Shown here: piece by piece, positions 16,551 to 26,115 of the stretch | Numbering within the stretch: position 1 is the stretch's first letter | Layout of the letters: each line of letters starts with the position of its first letter | Assembly (NCBI GenBank): GCA_945787305.1 | Contig: CALZIH010000027.1 | Coordinates: 1 to 31,868, forward strand | Origin: an uncultured Desulfobulbaceae bacterium | GTDB lineage: Bacteria; Desulfobacterota; Desulfobulbia; Desulfobulbales; Desulfobulbaceae | Direction of reading: 5' to 3' | Length of the DNA: 31,868 nt | The notes under the pieces: model-generated | Told to the model about the DNA's origin: nothing | What the model saw: only the letters and a program-made list of their open reading frames with translations | Databases searched by the model: none | Position numbers and translations under genes: made by a program

Positions 16551-17162
16551 CTATGGTATAATAACAGGCTTCTTTTTGTCATAGAGTATCAAAAAGATAA
16601 CCAAGGTGATAAAAAGGAAAACATGCACCGTAAGCAGGAAGCCTGTTGTAATAAGATTAAAGGAAAGCTCTCTGTCCTGCATGGTTAGATCCGCCTGCCT
16701 GATGCGATTTTCAAGATGGTTATTCAAGTCCTCTTTGTTCGGGGAATACAGGGTATAGCCTTCCTGCTCGTTCTTATACGGTAATGCTATTGCGTGTCGC
16801 TGGTAAATAATCCGGGCGATGACCTTTCTTTTTTCAACACTGGCCTCTGTTACCAGTAACTCGGCCAATTTCGGGTTCATACCCGCCTGTAATTGGGTGG
16901 AGAGTGTGCTCTTAACAGCGTAGTTTGTCTTTAATGCAAAGACAAAAAACGAGATATTAAAGAGGAAAATCGCTAAAAAAAATATTGAAAAATATTTTTT
17001 CTTCCCGTTTGCGACCATCCAGAAGCTGGCCGGGAGCAGGATGGACAGTAAGAGAATGAGCGGGTACTGAAAATATTCCTGCCTAAACACACTGGGCAGG
17101 AACTGGTAACCGACAAGTGTGGTAATCCAGAGTATTGTGGTAACAAATGGTAAGCTCTTCAT
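16551..17162 (-). CDS. Hypothetical multi-pass membrane protein
   Basis: 203 residues with three hydrophobic segments in the first 75 residues (about 7-25, 33-52 and 58-76), a soluble, likely extracytoplasmic, loop of about 90 residues (80-165), and a final membrane segment (about 168-192) before a KKKPVIIP tail. No family is recognised. The loop is rich in Arg, Glu and Gln, suggesting coil. It follows the GT2 gene by 168 bp on the same strand and may be the last member of the glycan operon or a separate gene. No terminator is seen after it. The ATG at 17162 follows a sequence without a strong ribosome site. Confidence 0.7.
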   Translation of the reverse strand: MKSLPFVTTILWITTLVGYQFLPSVFRQEYFQYPLILLLSILLPASFWMVANGKKKYFSIFFLAIFLFNISFFVFALKTNYAVKSTLSTQLQAGMNPKLAELLVTEASVEKRKVIARIIYQRHAIALPYKNEQEGYTLYSPNKEDLNNHLENRIRQADLTMQDRELSFNLITTGFLLTVHVFLFITLVIFLILYDKKKPVIIP

Positions 17163-17330
17163 GCTGTTTGCACCCCATCCTTTTTAAATACTGAGGAAAC
17201 TCGTGGAGGCTTATGTTATATAGCCCAAAGCTCTCTGATGGAAGCAGAAGTGAATTCTTCCTTAGCCGACAGTGTATAGTCGAATCCAGGAGCGGTCATC
17301 AAATCAACCAAAGATGAAAACTATAAGGAA

Positions 17331-18134
17331 TCATCGGTTTTCAACCAACGAAAGGTGCTGTTGAAGACCATTTTCACACCAGTTGAGCTTCTGCCTGCAA
17401 GTTTCTTTAAGGATTTGATCATTTTCCGGCAAATGCCTGCGGTCACTGATAGGATGGTAGAGGTGATACGCCAAGGCATTAAACTTTACGTTCTGTCGTC
17501 TTATGCCAATATTCATCAAACGGACGGTAAATTCTGAATCCTCTCTGCCCCAGCCGACAAAATCTTCGTTAAAGCCGTTAACCCGAACAGCATCCTCACG
17601 CCAAAAGGCAAAGTTACAGGTCTTGACGCCACTCAATCGCCTACTTTTTAGAGAAAATATCTTCGCTAATATTTCCGAACGGATACAATTTTTCCTATTT
17701 CCCACCCCTTGACTGCAAAAGCTGGCATCAAGTTGCCCAGATCGGACAACTCGCCTAGACAAGTTTTCATCCAACAGGACTCTGGTTCCCTGAACAAAAA
17801 AGCCGGGATGAGCAAATTGATGGTGATCATGGACAAAATATTTTTCCAGTAGAATATCGCCGTCAATAAGGATAATATAGTCGCCCTGTGCCCTGGCAAT
17901 AGCCTTGTTTCTACTCCTCGCCAGCCGAAACCCCTTATTCCGCTGCCATGAATGAATGATTGGAATTGAAGATTTTTCCGCCATCGCCTTGATCAATCGA
18001 CCTGTGTCTTCTGTCGAGCCGTCATCGGCAACGATAACCTCGCAGGGTAACACTTCTTGCCGGAGGATACTCTCCAGTGATAACTGCAGAGCTTCTTTCC
18101 AATTATAAGTGGTAATAATCAGGCTGATCCGCAT
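17331..18134 (-). CDS. GT2 glycosyltransferase with galactosyltransferase-like C-terminal motif
   Basis: 267 residues. It starts MRISLIITTYNWKEALQLSL, with ADDGSTEDT at 37-44 for nucleotide binding and the metal-binding DGD at 91-93. Residues 194-202 read GWGREDSEF, the C-terminal catalytic motif of the GT2 subgroup that resembles chondroitin polymerase and beta-1,4-galactosyltransferases. No membrane segment is present. The ATG lies 9 bp after the stop of the GT9 gene upstream, so the two are in one operon. It probably adds one hexose or hexosamine in the outer core; the sugar is not predictable. An alternative role in surface polysaccharide synthesis cannot be excluded. Confidence 0.9.
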   Translation of the reverse strand: MRISLIITTYNWKEALQLSLESILRQEVLPCEVIVADDGSTEDTGRLIKAMAEKSSIPIIHSWQRNKGFRLARSRNKAIARAQGDYIILIDGDILLEKYFVHDHHQFAHPGFFVQGTRVLLDENLSRRVVRSGQLDASFCSQGVGNRKNCIRSEILAKIFSLKSRRLSGVKTCNFAFWREDAVRVNGFNEDFVGWGREDSEFTVRLMNIGIRRQNVKFNALAYHLYHPISDRRHLPENDQILKETCRQKLNWCENGLQQHLSLVENR

Positions 18135-18143
18135 GGAGAGACT

Positions 18144-19250
18144 TCAGGTTCTGGGTTCAAAGTTATGGGATCCGGGATTTTTGTTATCCCCTAGTAACGA
18201 TAAAAGGCCTTTCATGACCTGTTCGACTGAAATCCCTTTCATACAGCTCCCGTGATCACAATGCCGTTTACGACAGCCCAGGCAAGCCAATGCTTCATGG
18301 CGAAGAATGACATGTTCTACACCGTAGGGGCCGACCCGTTCCGGATGTGTGGGTCCAAAAAGAGCCGCCACCGGGGTGCCGGTCATGGCTGCCATATGCA
18401 TGGGGCCTGAATCAAGACCGACATAAGCCGCACTTCTATGCAGCAGGGCAACGGCTTCAGTCAACCCTAACTTTCCTGCCGCTACAATTGCCTGAGAGTG
18501 CATCTGCTTGCTGATCCGGTCGATGAACTCCCTGTCCTGGCCACTCCCGGCAAAAATCACTGAAACACCTTCGGCATGCAACCGGTCGGCCAAGGCTGCC
18601 CAAGACTCTATTGACCAGAACTTGGTCTGCCAGCGTGCACAGGGGTTCGCATACACAATGACATCCTGATCGGCTATACCCTGCTGCTGAAGAAATGAAT
18701 TGACCGTTACTGCATCCTCGTCATCACAACACATGTAAAAATCTTTTGCATCCACCTCACAGCCAAGATAATCACAGAAAAGAAGGTTTTTGGCAACAGC
18801 ATGCTCCACGTGTATCGGGACTTCAACCAGTTGGCGTTGAAAGAAGGCGTTCAATTCTCTGGCATCATTGAAACCTATCCGCAGCCCTCCCGGATTCGTC
18901 CGCCCCAGCAAACCACTGCGAAAGGAAGCATGCAGGTCAAGTATCAAGTCATATGGGACCTGCTTCAACTGACGGCGCAATACGTTAAGCGTGGCTATTG
19001 TTGCTACAAAAGCATGCAGATATGAAAATTTTCCAGCCGTTGGGTCGCTGGTTGAAGGTATGTGTACGGGATAGACAGCCTCAACAGCCGGGTCCTTTTC
19101 CAGAAGAGGCGCAAAGGCTTGCTGCACAATCCAACCGATTGAACAGTCGGGACAACAACGCTTCAAAGCATGCACCACCGGCAGGGTATGGACAATATCT
19201 CCCAGGGAACTGGGTTTGATAATAAGCAGGCGTTTGTTCTCTAGGTTCAT
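18144..19250 (-). CDS. GT9 heptosyltransferase-like enzyme (WaaC/WaaF type)
   Basis: A 368-residue family 9 glycosyltransferase of GT-B fold. The N-terminal half has RLLIIKPSSLGDIVHTLPVV, the entry motif of heptosyltransferases, and LILDLHASFRSGLL. The C-terminal half has YVGLDSGPMHMAAMTGTPVA, which binds ADP-heptose phosphates in the family, then FGPTHPERVGPYG. Four cysteines close to the end (Cys323, 326, 331 and 336, in CLGCRKRHCDHGSC) look like a metal or structural site and recur in family members I know from anaerobes. It should transfer heptose to the inner core from the cytoplasmic face. It is tightly spaced with the GT2 gene after it and 36 bp from the GT gene before it. WaaC versus WaaF cannot be resolved. 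Confidence 0.9.
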   Translation of the reverse strand: MNLENKRLLIIKPSSLGDIVHTLPVVHALKRCCPDCSIGWIVQQAFAPLLEKDPAVEAVYPVHIPSTSDPTAGKFSYLHAFVATIATLNVLRRQLKQVPYDLILDLHASFRSGLLGRTNPGGLRIGFNDARELNAFFQRQLVEVPIHVEHAVAKNLLFCDYLGCEVDAKDFYMCCDDEDAVTVNSFLQQQGIADQDVIVYANPCARWQTKFWSIESWAALADRLHAEGVSVIFAGSGQDREFIDRISKQMHSQAIVAAGKLGLTEAVALLHRSAAYVGLDSGPMHMAAMTGTPVAALFGPTHPERVGPYGVEHVILRHEALACLGCRKRHCDHGSCMKGISVEQVMKGLLSLLGDNKNPGSHNFEPRT

Positions 19251-19286
19251 GAGTTGGTCAATAAAAACATCAAATTTTTGAAACCG

Positions 19287-20465
19287 TTACAGCAAGTCTG
19301 CAAACATATTATTCAAGGTTGTTCCCAAAGCCGGTAAAGAGATGGATTCTCGACCCTCTTTAATATTCTGTACTTGTGCCCTGTAACGCTGCTGCTGATT
19401 ATCATCAGCTAACATTTTAATGGTCCTGAAAACTTCTTCAATTGTAGGACAGAGAAAACCAATATCGCCAAATCTATCAAAATAGGCCCTAAAAAAGGGA
19501 TTTTCCAAGGCAATTATCGGTTTGGCAAAGGCAACGGCATCCATAAACGCACCACTTGCGGTTAACGTGTACGCGGTTGCATCATAGAGGTACAGTGCAT
19601 AATCAATGGACCTGATATGCTTTTCGTATGCAAGACGTTCTAGTGGAGCATCCGGCGAGGGGACATGCACGCACTCCGGAATCTCTTTTATTTTCTTGTC
19701 AACTAAGGGACCGATAACCGTAAAATCAACTAGCCCTGATCGAGCTTCATCAACAAATTTCCGAGCTAAATCAAATAAAAGGTGCGTGCCTTTACTTCGT
19801 CCTCCAATCCCGACGGCACCGATATGTACCTTTGTATTTCTTTCGGGTGGGCCAGGGGAATGAAAGAACACAGGATGGTCCAAGGTAAGAATATGATCGG
19901 TAAGCGTCGGCAACAACTGTACTGCCAAAGAGCGAATGGATTCACCATAAACGATAAAAAGGATATTTTCATGTATTGGTTGCCGCAATAATCCTGGAAA
20001 CCAGAACGGCTTCTTCCATGGTTTTCTTGGTGCAGGCTCCCGGAGAGACTGCAGCATTCCATGCAGAAAATTAATAAACCGTATGTTATTGCCCTTTTCC
20101 ACACTCTTTTTTTGTAGATAGTACCCTGTATCGGTTAAAGAGGTAAAAACAATGGCCTGACAGCCCAGGCTCTCCACAAATGTAACGACCTGGGAAAAAT
20201 GTCTTCGTTCAGGAAAAATACGTTTGATGTGTCCAAGGTTACGCCTTGGGGGGAGGACGGTAACGGAGCGATAGGTCACCCCTGCCCTTTTACATAAATC
20301 AAAAACACATTGTCCATGTGTTGCCTCCGAGATGAAAACAAGTTCTCTCTCTGGAAAGGCATGTTGAAACACCCCTAACAGGGCGGCATTGACCGGGGCA
20401 TGCTCAAATCCGAAGCATTGAGGTTCACAAAGTACTATTGGATACTTGCCATCCATATCAACCAT
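19287..20465 (-). CDS. GT-B glycosyltransferase, diverged
   Basis: 392 residues with a GT-B pattern but weak family motifs. The C-terminal half has VHIGAVGIGGRSKGTHLL, FTVIGPLVDKKIKEIPE, and DYALYLYDATAYTLTASG followed by AFAKPIIAL, which match the donor-binding half of GT4-like enzymes in spacing if not in exact residues. The N-terminal half (PIVLCEPQCFGFEHAPVNAA) is less conserved. No membrane segment or signal peptide is seen. The start at 20465 overlaps the end of the preceding GT4 gene by 8 bp, showing coupled translation. The sugar is unknown. It could also be a polysaccharide pyruvyl or phosphotransferase-like enzyme, which I consider less likely. Confidence 0.75.
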   Translation of the reverse strand: MVDMDGKYPIVLCEPQCFGFEHAPVNAALLGVFQHAFPERELVFISEATHGQCVFDLCKRAGVTYRSVTVLPPRRNLGHIKRIFPERRHFSQVVTFVESLGCQAIVFTSLTDTGYYLQKKSVEKGNNIRFINFLHGMLQSLREPAPRKPWKKPFWFPGLLRQPIHENILFIVYGESIRSLAVQLLPTLTDHILTLDHPVFFHSPGPPERNTKVHIGAVGIGGRSKGTHLLFDLARKFVDEARSGLVDFTVIGPLVDKKIKEIPECVHVPSPDAPLERLAYEKHIRSIDYALYLYDATAYTLTASGAFMDAVAFAKPIIALENPFFRAYFDRFGDIGFLCPTIEEVFRTIKMLADDNQQQRYRAQVQNIKEGRESISLPALGTTLNNMFADLL

Positions 20466-21519
20466 GCTGACGATACAGCTCCAAATACTCCGCAGCTACC
20501 TTGTTCCATGTATTTTTCATGGCAAAAGTATACGCCTTATTGATCTTTTCAGAAATATCGGCAGATAATATTTCATCTATCGCCCGGTAAATAGAATCAA
20601 CATCCCGGCAAACCCATAACATCTCAGTCGCCCCCGGCAGCAGCAGCAAATAATCTTTTTTCAATGCATTATCATAAGTGGTGACGACAGGTGTGCAGGT
20701 TGAAAATGCTTCCAGAATCCCGAGGAAACCGGAAGTAAAAACAAAAACGGCTTCCTTCATCATCCGCTCCGGGTCCTGGACGAATCCACGGAACTGAACA
20801 TTTTGAATACCATGTTTTTCTATTAAATCCAGCAGGTCTTGCTGAAGCGAACCTTCCCCGCAGACGATCAGCTCAAGTGTGGGATACGTCTGATTCACAA
20901 TCTGCCAGCTCCTTATATATTCACGAATCCCTGTATCCTTTTCCAGCCGACCCATAAAAAGAGCATGCTGTCTTGTCCTTTGCTGCACAGGTTCAGGGTG
21001 ACATCCACCGTAAATTACCCGCGTTGCCGTTGTTCCGTACCACTTCTCGATAAAATGGCCGATACAAATATTACCATCAGCCAGGTATTCACATATTTTC
21101 CGTTTGTAGACTGTTTTCCGTTGCGGAGGAACATGCCCTTCCCAGCCATGAAAGGTAATAAATATTTTTTTACCCATACAGCGCAAGATGAAATGTACCC
21201 AAAACCCCCACAACCACATTGTTGAAAAATCATGAAAATGGATTACGTCGGCAGCCGAAAATATTCGTATGTTCTTAATGAATTGCCACTTAAAGCTGAG
21301 CTTCCTGAAAACAAAATAGTTCTTTTTAATGAACCGAAAGATTTCAACCTTGCTCTCAATCTCATATGGGCGCTCAGCCGGCCTTCTCTTTTCTACAAAA
21401 ACCGTAACAGTACATCCTTGCTGTATAAGATGCATTGCAACGTTTCTTGCATGCCGTTCAACGCCTCCGACATGAGGATAATAATCCGGCACTAAAAATA
21501 TGACATTCATAGAGTGCAC
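20458..21519 (-). CDS. GT4 family glycosyltransferase
   Basis: 353 residues of GT-B fold. It has the N-terminal acceptor-binding glycine motif VPDYYPHVGGVERHARNVA (about 10-28), VIHFHDFSTMWLWGF, ALFMGRLEKDTGIREYI at the start of the donor domain, LIVCGEGSLQQDL, FRGFVQDPERM, and the EX7E-like region GILEAFSTCTPVVTT. This is the standard order of GT4 retaining enzymes such as WaaG-type core transferases. The ATG at 21519 gives MHSMNVIFLV; the second Met (MNVIFLVP) would serve equally well. It overlaps the next gene by 8 bp and follows the methyltransferase by about 50 bp, in one operon. Donor sugar not predictable. Confidence 0.9.
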   Translation of the reverse strand: MHSMNVIFLVPDYYPHVGGVERHARNVAMHLIQQGCTVTVFVEKRRPAERPYEIESKVEIFRFIKKNYFVFRKLSFKWQFIKNIRIFSAADVIHFHDFSTMWLWGFWVHFILRCMGKKIFITFHGWEGHVPPQRKTVYKRKICEYLADGNICIGHFIEKWYGTTATRVIYGGCHPEPVQQRTRQHALFMGRLEKDTGIREYIRSWQIVNQTYPTLELIVCGEGSLQQDLLDLIEKHGIQNVQFRGFVQDPERMMKEAVFVFTSGFLGILEAFSTCTPVVTTYDNALKKDYLLLLPGATEMLWVCRDVDSIYRAIDEILSADISEKINKAYTFAMKNTWNKVAAEYLELYRQHG

Positions 21520-21572
21520 AATACACCATGGTATAGAAATAGAGGACTACGGGTTTCAAGGATTTTTTAATA

Positions 21573-22391
21573 TCAGGAGGCAACAACAACCAAATTACAG
21601 GGCTTTGTCATTTCCCTCCCTAACATCTTCTTCATCTTTTTTTTAAGCGTTACAACTTTGCGTTTTTTGGGGAAAATTTCTATGCTTTTTTCAATGGTGA
21701 ATCCAGATAACATTAATTCAGCGGCTATCAGTTCCGGGGTATACGAACGAACATGCCCATTGGGATTGCCGAGTTTTCCACAAGACCAACAGGGGCATGT
21801 ATTGGTAAACAACTCTTCATGCAGAGGAACACTGACAATGAGTTTTCCCGTATCCCTTAGTTTTGGCTTTAGGGTCGGTAGAAAATTGAGCGTTTCATTT
21901 GTTGGAATGTGCTCAAGGACCTCAAGGAGTAAAAAAGCATCAAAATGGTTATTTTCAACCTCAGCAATGGATTTCATGAAAAATTGTGCTTCAGGATAGT
22001 TTGCCTTCAGTTTACGGATAAATTTTTCAGAAAAATCTATGCCGGTATACGCCCACCCTTTATTTTCAGCCATTGCCCGGCCAAGGACATAACCATAACC
22101 ACATCCATAATCGAGCACCTTGGCCTGCTGTGGAACCTGATCGATAACAGCCTGTATCCGTTTGCCTGTTGTCTTGTCTATGGATTCAAAATCTCGAAAA
22201 GAGTAAAAATCCCACTTCAACGGGCTGTTCATACCGGGGAGATGCGGCATCTCGTCACCATATAACCCTCTCAACTGTTCTAACTGCCCTAACCTGGCTA
22301 GGTCTTTTCTCTGCTCTTCTCTTTCCAGGCATTCCTTGAAATACTTGAAGAGCCTTTCAGGCGTCTCCGATTTCTTCCCCGCATCTTCCAT
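21573..22391 (-). CDS. SAM-dependent methyltransferase in glycan operon
   Basis: A 272-residue class I methyltransferase. The SAM site is VLDYGCGYGYVLG (92-104) with TGIDFSEKFI as motif II and LLLEVLEHIP (154-163) as the family's EVLEH element. About 90 charged residues precede the domain. A short cysteine cluster, CPCWSC (199-204), follows the last core strand, and GHVRSYTPE is the usual late motif. The basic tail KKRKVVTLKKKMKKMLG may touch membranes or nucleotide-rich substrates. Its place between two glycosyltransferase genes suggests methylation of a core or O-chain sugar, but no substrate can be derived from sequence. ATG at 22391. Confidence 0.85.
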   Translation of the reverse strand: MEDAGKKSETPERLFKYFKECLEREEQRKDLARLGQLEQLRGLYGDEMPHLPGMNSPLKWDFYSFRDFESIDKTTGKRIQAVIDQVPQQAKVLDYGCGYGYVLGRAMAENKGWAYTGIDFSEKFIRKLKANYPEAQFFMKSIAEVENNHFDAFLLLEVLEHIPTNETLNFLPTLKPKLRDTGKLIVSVPLHEELFTNTCPCWSCGKLGNPNGHVRSYTPELIAAELMLSGFTIEKSIEIFPKKRKVVTLKKKMKKMLGREMTKPCNLVVVAS

Positions 22392-22469
22392 TGTCTTTTT
22401 CCATCCACGTCATTGATGTATCGGCAATCGATCCAGTTCGAATGCGATCATTTCCGTTCCGTTTGATCG

Positions 22470-24971
22470 TTAATTTCTTTTTCTATCGGCCAGACGAACC
22501 ATTTCCTCTACTGCCTCCTTGACCGTCCAGATGCGCTTTGCCTTTCTGAAGAATAAATCCGTATTACAGTGTGCATCTATTACCTGTCGGATGGCTGCAG
22601 CCACTGCCTGAACATCATCTGCAGGAACAACATAGTGGTCATTTTCCGTAAGGATTGCTTCCAATTCTTCATTATGATGTACCAAGCCAATAATCGGCCG
22701 CCCTGAGAGAACGTATTCGTAGACTTTGGAGGGAATGGTTTCGCAGGAAAAGAAAATAATATTCTGGATCAACAGCAGACAGTCGGTCTGTTGCATTGAC
22801 CTCAACGCTTCTTTCCTGCTCACGGCTCCATGACAAACGACCAGCTCTTGCAGATGTAACCGTTTCATTTCCCGATCGGATGCACCGTCAAAGGAACCAT
22901 ACAGGTCGACCTGTACTTTATCGTACAAGGTTGCATCATCAGCCAGCACCTCTTGTAGGGCTTGCAGGAAAATGACCAGGTTGCGGGTACCGGCAAGCGA
23001 ACCGAAATGGGCAAACCGACAACGAGGTCCTTTTTCATACAGACCGCCTGTAAACAACGATGGAATAGAGCCGGGATAAATATATGCCCCCTGGCAATTT
23101 CCCTCTGCTCGTTGAGCGGTATGCGCCATGGCGGAACGGACAAGAAAGACAAAGGTGTCTGCCCGCTTACAGATCATTTTTTCCAGAAGTTTATACACCC
23201 GCAAGACCATTGCACTGCGCTGCCAGTCATGGTCATGAACCAGCGGATCCTGGGTTTCTGCCAGCCACCTGATCCCTGTCCATTTCTTAATCATCATGGC
23301 TGCAACATGGGCCGAGGCAGAACCGCCGGTTGAATACACGACCTCGGGCCGCAACTGCTTACACAGAAAGTAGCCCCGCACCGAAGCCAGGAATCCCCAG
23401 GACCACTCACTTTCCAGGTTGATAATGATCTTCTCAACCAGATATAACGGCAAGATGGGAAGCAGGAGAACAGTTTCCACCAGCTTGAACTGCCATCGTT
23501 TATGTAAATGTTTACGCAGATAATGACGGAGTTCAAAACGAATGCCTGAAGGAGCGATGCTATATGTTCTGAAATGAATCCAGGAATCAGCCTGTTCCCC
23601 CACCGGGCCGGTGAGGAGAACAGGCTCAATCCCCTGCTTGCGAAAAAACGGCAACCGATCATCAATATGCTGTGAACAGGCGGAGCCCTCAACATTGGCA
23701 CGATAGGATAGGATCAGCCAACATTTTTCCCTGCCGCTTTTCAGCGCTTGCATACGAGGGTCAGGCGGATGCCTGTAGAAAACCGCGGCAAAAAGGGCAA
23801 AGAAAAAACCGGTCTCATAGACTATGAGATAGGACTCCGTGAGCATGATCATCAAGAAGAACAGAGGAAAGGCGAAACGTATCCGCTGCCAATCATCTTT
23901 GCCTTGCATCGCCTCCATGAACTGGACAAAAAAGATGGCCAGTAAACTGATAAGCCCCAAAATTCCAAATTGACTCAAAACAAAAACATACTGGTTATGC
24001 GGGTTATCTGTGACAACCATTGCCGGAGAATATTGAGTATTCACCTCCGCATAAGCGTCCTTAAAATCGCCTGTTCCCACTCCCAGGACCGGATGACTTT
24101 TGATTATCTGCCAGGAATTCTTCCAAAACAGGAGCCTGAGGCCAACGGAAGTATTCGGATTTTCCTGGAACTGCGTAATCTCTTGAGCTGCGGTGTCTAC
24201 TCGATTTTGAAATGTAGGACTCAGCTGATATCCGGCAGCAAAGACAACGGGCAGAGCAAGCAGAGCAAAAATGGCACCCTTCAGTATATTTTTGCTGAAA
24301 ACCTGAAAAAACAACAGGCCCAGGAGTAAGAAAAAAGAGATCTGGCCGGTTCGCCCTTCGGTGATAAACATATTGCAGGCCATAAGTACCGCAAGGGCTG
24401 CCAACCCCGCACGAACCCAGCCACGACGTTTTCCCCAGATGCAGTCATGACAGACCAGGTAGAAACCGAAAGCCAGAAGGGGGTTATATATTACATGAAA
24501 CAGCCTTTTGGTGGGATGTTCAGGGGTCACTCCGCCATAGTGAAACAGATCAAACCAGGCCAGGTAGGTCATCAACATGGCAATGGTAAGGCCGGTGAGG
24601 AAAAATACCACATAGCGTTGGCGATCCTCATAGGTTATCGAACTGATCAAAACCGGTAACAAGAGCAACTTCCATTGTTTTTCAATCATGCTCACCCCGG
24701 CCGGTATATTCTGGCTCCAAGACAAGACGAGGATATAGAGCCCAAGATAGAGCAATAGGGCAAGGCTGAGTGGATGAGTGAATATGGAATACAACTTGCG
24801 GGCATAGTCGCCTTCTATGAGCCAGGCAATATAAATCAATACTGCCAGTACCGAAACAGCCGAGGTTGATAACGGGAGACTGAAAGCAAGCAGCGCAGCA
24901 AACCAGCCGATACTTACCCCTGCGCTGTGCTGTATCTTATGAAAGACTGTCTTCCGGGCAGTTATAGTCAT
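22470..24971 (-). CDS. O-antigen ligase fused to a GT-B glycosyltransferase
   Basis: A two-part protein of 833 residues from the ATG at 24971. A GTG at 25022 would give 850 residues but overlaps the previous gene by 31 bp; the chosen start has AAGGAAG upstream, though 14 bp away. Residues in the long numbering: 1-418 form an O-antigen ligase/polymerase with about ten membrane segments, the periplasmic signature FITEGRTGQISFFLL (219-233) and the conserved His in TDNPHNQYVFVLSQFG (338-353), the WaaL catalytic region. From about 432 a soluble glycosyltransferase follows (CWLILSYRANVEGSACSQHI, VVYSTGGSASAHVAA, FAHFGSLAGTRNLVIF, and ETIPSKVYEYVLSGRPIIG with its donor-site Glu). The ligase acts in the periplasm on lipid-linked chains, while the GT should be cytoplasmic, so the topology of the junction matters. 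Confidence 0.85.
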   Translation of the reverse strand: MTITARKTVFHKIQHSAGVSIGWFAALLAFSLPLSTSAVSVLAVLIYIAWLIEGDYARKLYSIFTHPLSLALLLYLGLYILVLSWSQNIPAGVSMIEKQWKLLLLPVLISSITYEDRQRYVVFFLTGLTIAMLMTYLAWFDLFHYGGVTPEHPTKRLFHVIYNPLLAFGFYLVCHDCIWGKRRGWVRAGLAALAVLMACNMFITEGRTGQISFFLLLGLLFFQVFSKNILKGAIFALLALPVVFAAGYQLSPTFQNRVDTAAQEITQFQENPNTSVGLRLLFWKNSWQIIKSHPVLGVGTGDFKDAYAEVNTQYSPAMVVTDNPHNQYVFVLSQFGILGLISLLAIFFVQFMEAMQGKDDWQRIRFAFPLFFLMIMLTESYLIVYETGFFFALFAAVFYRHPPDPRMQALKSGREKCWLILSYRANVEGSACSQHIDDRLPFFRKQGIEPVLLTGPVGEQADSWIHFRTYSIAPSGIRFELRHYLRKHLHKRWQFKLVETVLLLPILPLYLVEKIIINLESEWSWGFLASVRGYFLCKQLRPEVVYSTGGSASAHVAAMMIKKWTGIRWLAETQDPLVHDHDWQRSAMVLRVYKLLEKMICKRADTFVFLVRSAMAHTAQRAEGNCQGAYIYPGSIPSLFTGGLYEKGPRCRFAHFGSLAGTRNLVIFLQALQEVLADDATLYDKVQVDLYGSFDGASDREMKRLHLQELVVCHGAVSRKEALRSMQQTDCLLLIQNIIFFSCETIPSKVYEYVLSGRPIIGLVHHNEELEAILTENDHYVVPADDVQAVAAAIRQVIDAHCNTDLFFRKAKRIWTVKEAVEEMVRLADRKRN

Positions 24972-24991
24972 GTGATTAAGACGATCTTCCT

Positions 24992-26110
24992 TTAGAGGAT
25001 CGTTCCCTCCCATTCTTGCCACTGACCGGCCATGGCAAGCTCAACTTCGCGGACAATGGCTTCGGATTGTATTGCATTGACATCAAGATCACTGCGCAGG
25101 GCACGGAATGTATCCAAAGGCGTATATCGAAATGCCGGATATTCCTGGGCAAAGAGACAGACTGTCGGTGTGGCCACGGCACTGGCAACATGAAGAAGAC
25201 CGCCATCAGCACACAGTATCAATCTACATTTTCCGATCAGAGCGGCGGTTTCAGCAAGACTGCATGAATTGACACAATCAATGATATCCGCTTGCGGGAA
25301 GCGGGCCATGATAGTTTGCGCCGGTGCGTCACCATGTTCTGCTCCCAGCAGTACCAGTTGCTGTCCCGGTCGTTGCCGTAACAGCCCCTCAACAACCCTG
25401 TCCCAGGATTGGTATATACGGTATTCTTCCCGCCCCCCGAGGACAATCCCCAATGCGTCATCACCTAAACTCCGCCCCTCCGGCAACTTGGGCAAGACAG
25501 GACGGCTGTCAAACGCCAGACATGCGCGCCCGCCAAGGTCATCAATCTCCCGGTTAAGGAGATACTCCATCCGGCACCAGGAGCATAATGTCAGGTTGTA
25601 GTCATCCCGACAGTAATGAAATAAGTCATTCTGACTTACAAAAGGTATTTTCTTACACAACCTGTGCTTTGCCAGTATCGGTTTGGTATGCAGGGCGTCA
25701 AGAATCACGCAGTCATATGCATCAGCGTCAAAACGAATGCTTTCATCGGACAAGCTCAGCACCTTGCGAAAATGACCGCCCGAACCGAAAAGCCAGGTTG
25801 TTTTTTCACTGGCAAGAAGGTCAACGTTTTTGTCAGCCAACAATTGGACAGGAGAAAGCCGCATCAAGGAATCACCAATGTGATCCGACATATGAATCCA
25901 AAGAATATTTTCTGCATCCCGAGGCAGATGCGAACGGTAATGGCCGCTTTGCCGCAAAGCATATATTAACAGGACGCGCCTGATCGCCTCCAAAAACAAC
26001 TGACGGTCAGGAAGCTGCTCATCTTCCTGTTGCAGCCAGGAGTCGGTAAACGAATACCTTCGTTCAAAAGGAAGACGGTTCCAGATCCCGCGAAAATTCT
26101 TAACAAACAC
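24992..26110 (-). CDS. GT9 heptosyltransferase-like enzyme
   Basis: 372 residues from a GTG start at 26110, 5 bp after the msbA stop. The GT9 pattern is ILWIHMSDHIGDSLMRLSPV (about 69-88), where SDHIGD replaces the usual SLGD, and CRLILCADGGLLHVASAVAT with TVCLFAQEYP in the donor half. It starts with about 65 extra residues (MFVKNFRGIWNRLPFERR onward) ahead of the usual first strand. It belongs to the same operon as msbA and the ligase fusion. It probably transfers heptose or another sugar to the core, and is less typical than the enzyme at 18144. The gene ends inside the leader of the ligase gene. Confidence 0.85.
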   Translation of the reverse strand: MFVKNFRGIWNRLPFERRYSFTDSWLQQEDEQLPDRQLFLEAIRRVLLIYALRQSGHYRSHLPRDAENILWIHMSDHIGDSLMRLSPVQLLADKNVDLLASEKTTWLFGSGGHFRKVLSLSDESIRFDADAYDCVILDALHTKPILAKHRLCKKIPFVSQNDLFHYCRDDYNLTLCSWCRMEYLLNREIDDLGGRACLAFDSRPVLPKLPEGRSLGDDALGIVLGGREEYRIYQSWDRVVEGLLRQRPGQQLVLLGAEHGDAPAQTIMARFPQADIIDCVNSCSLAETAALIGKCRLILCADGGLLHVASAVATPTVCLFAQEYPAFRYTPLDTFRALRSDLDVNAIQSEAIVREVELAMAGQWQEWEGTIL

Positions 26111-26115
26111 GGCTT

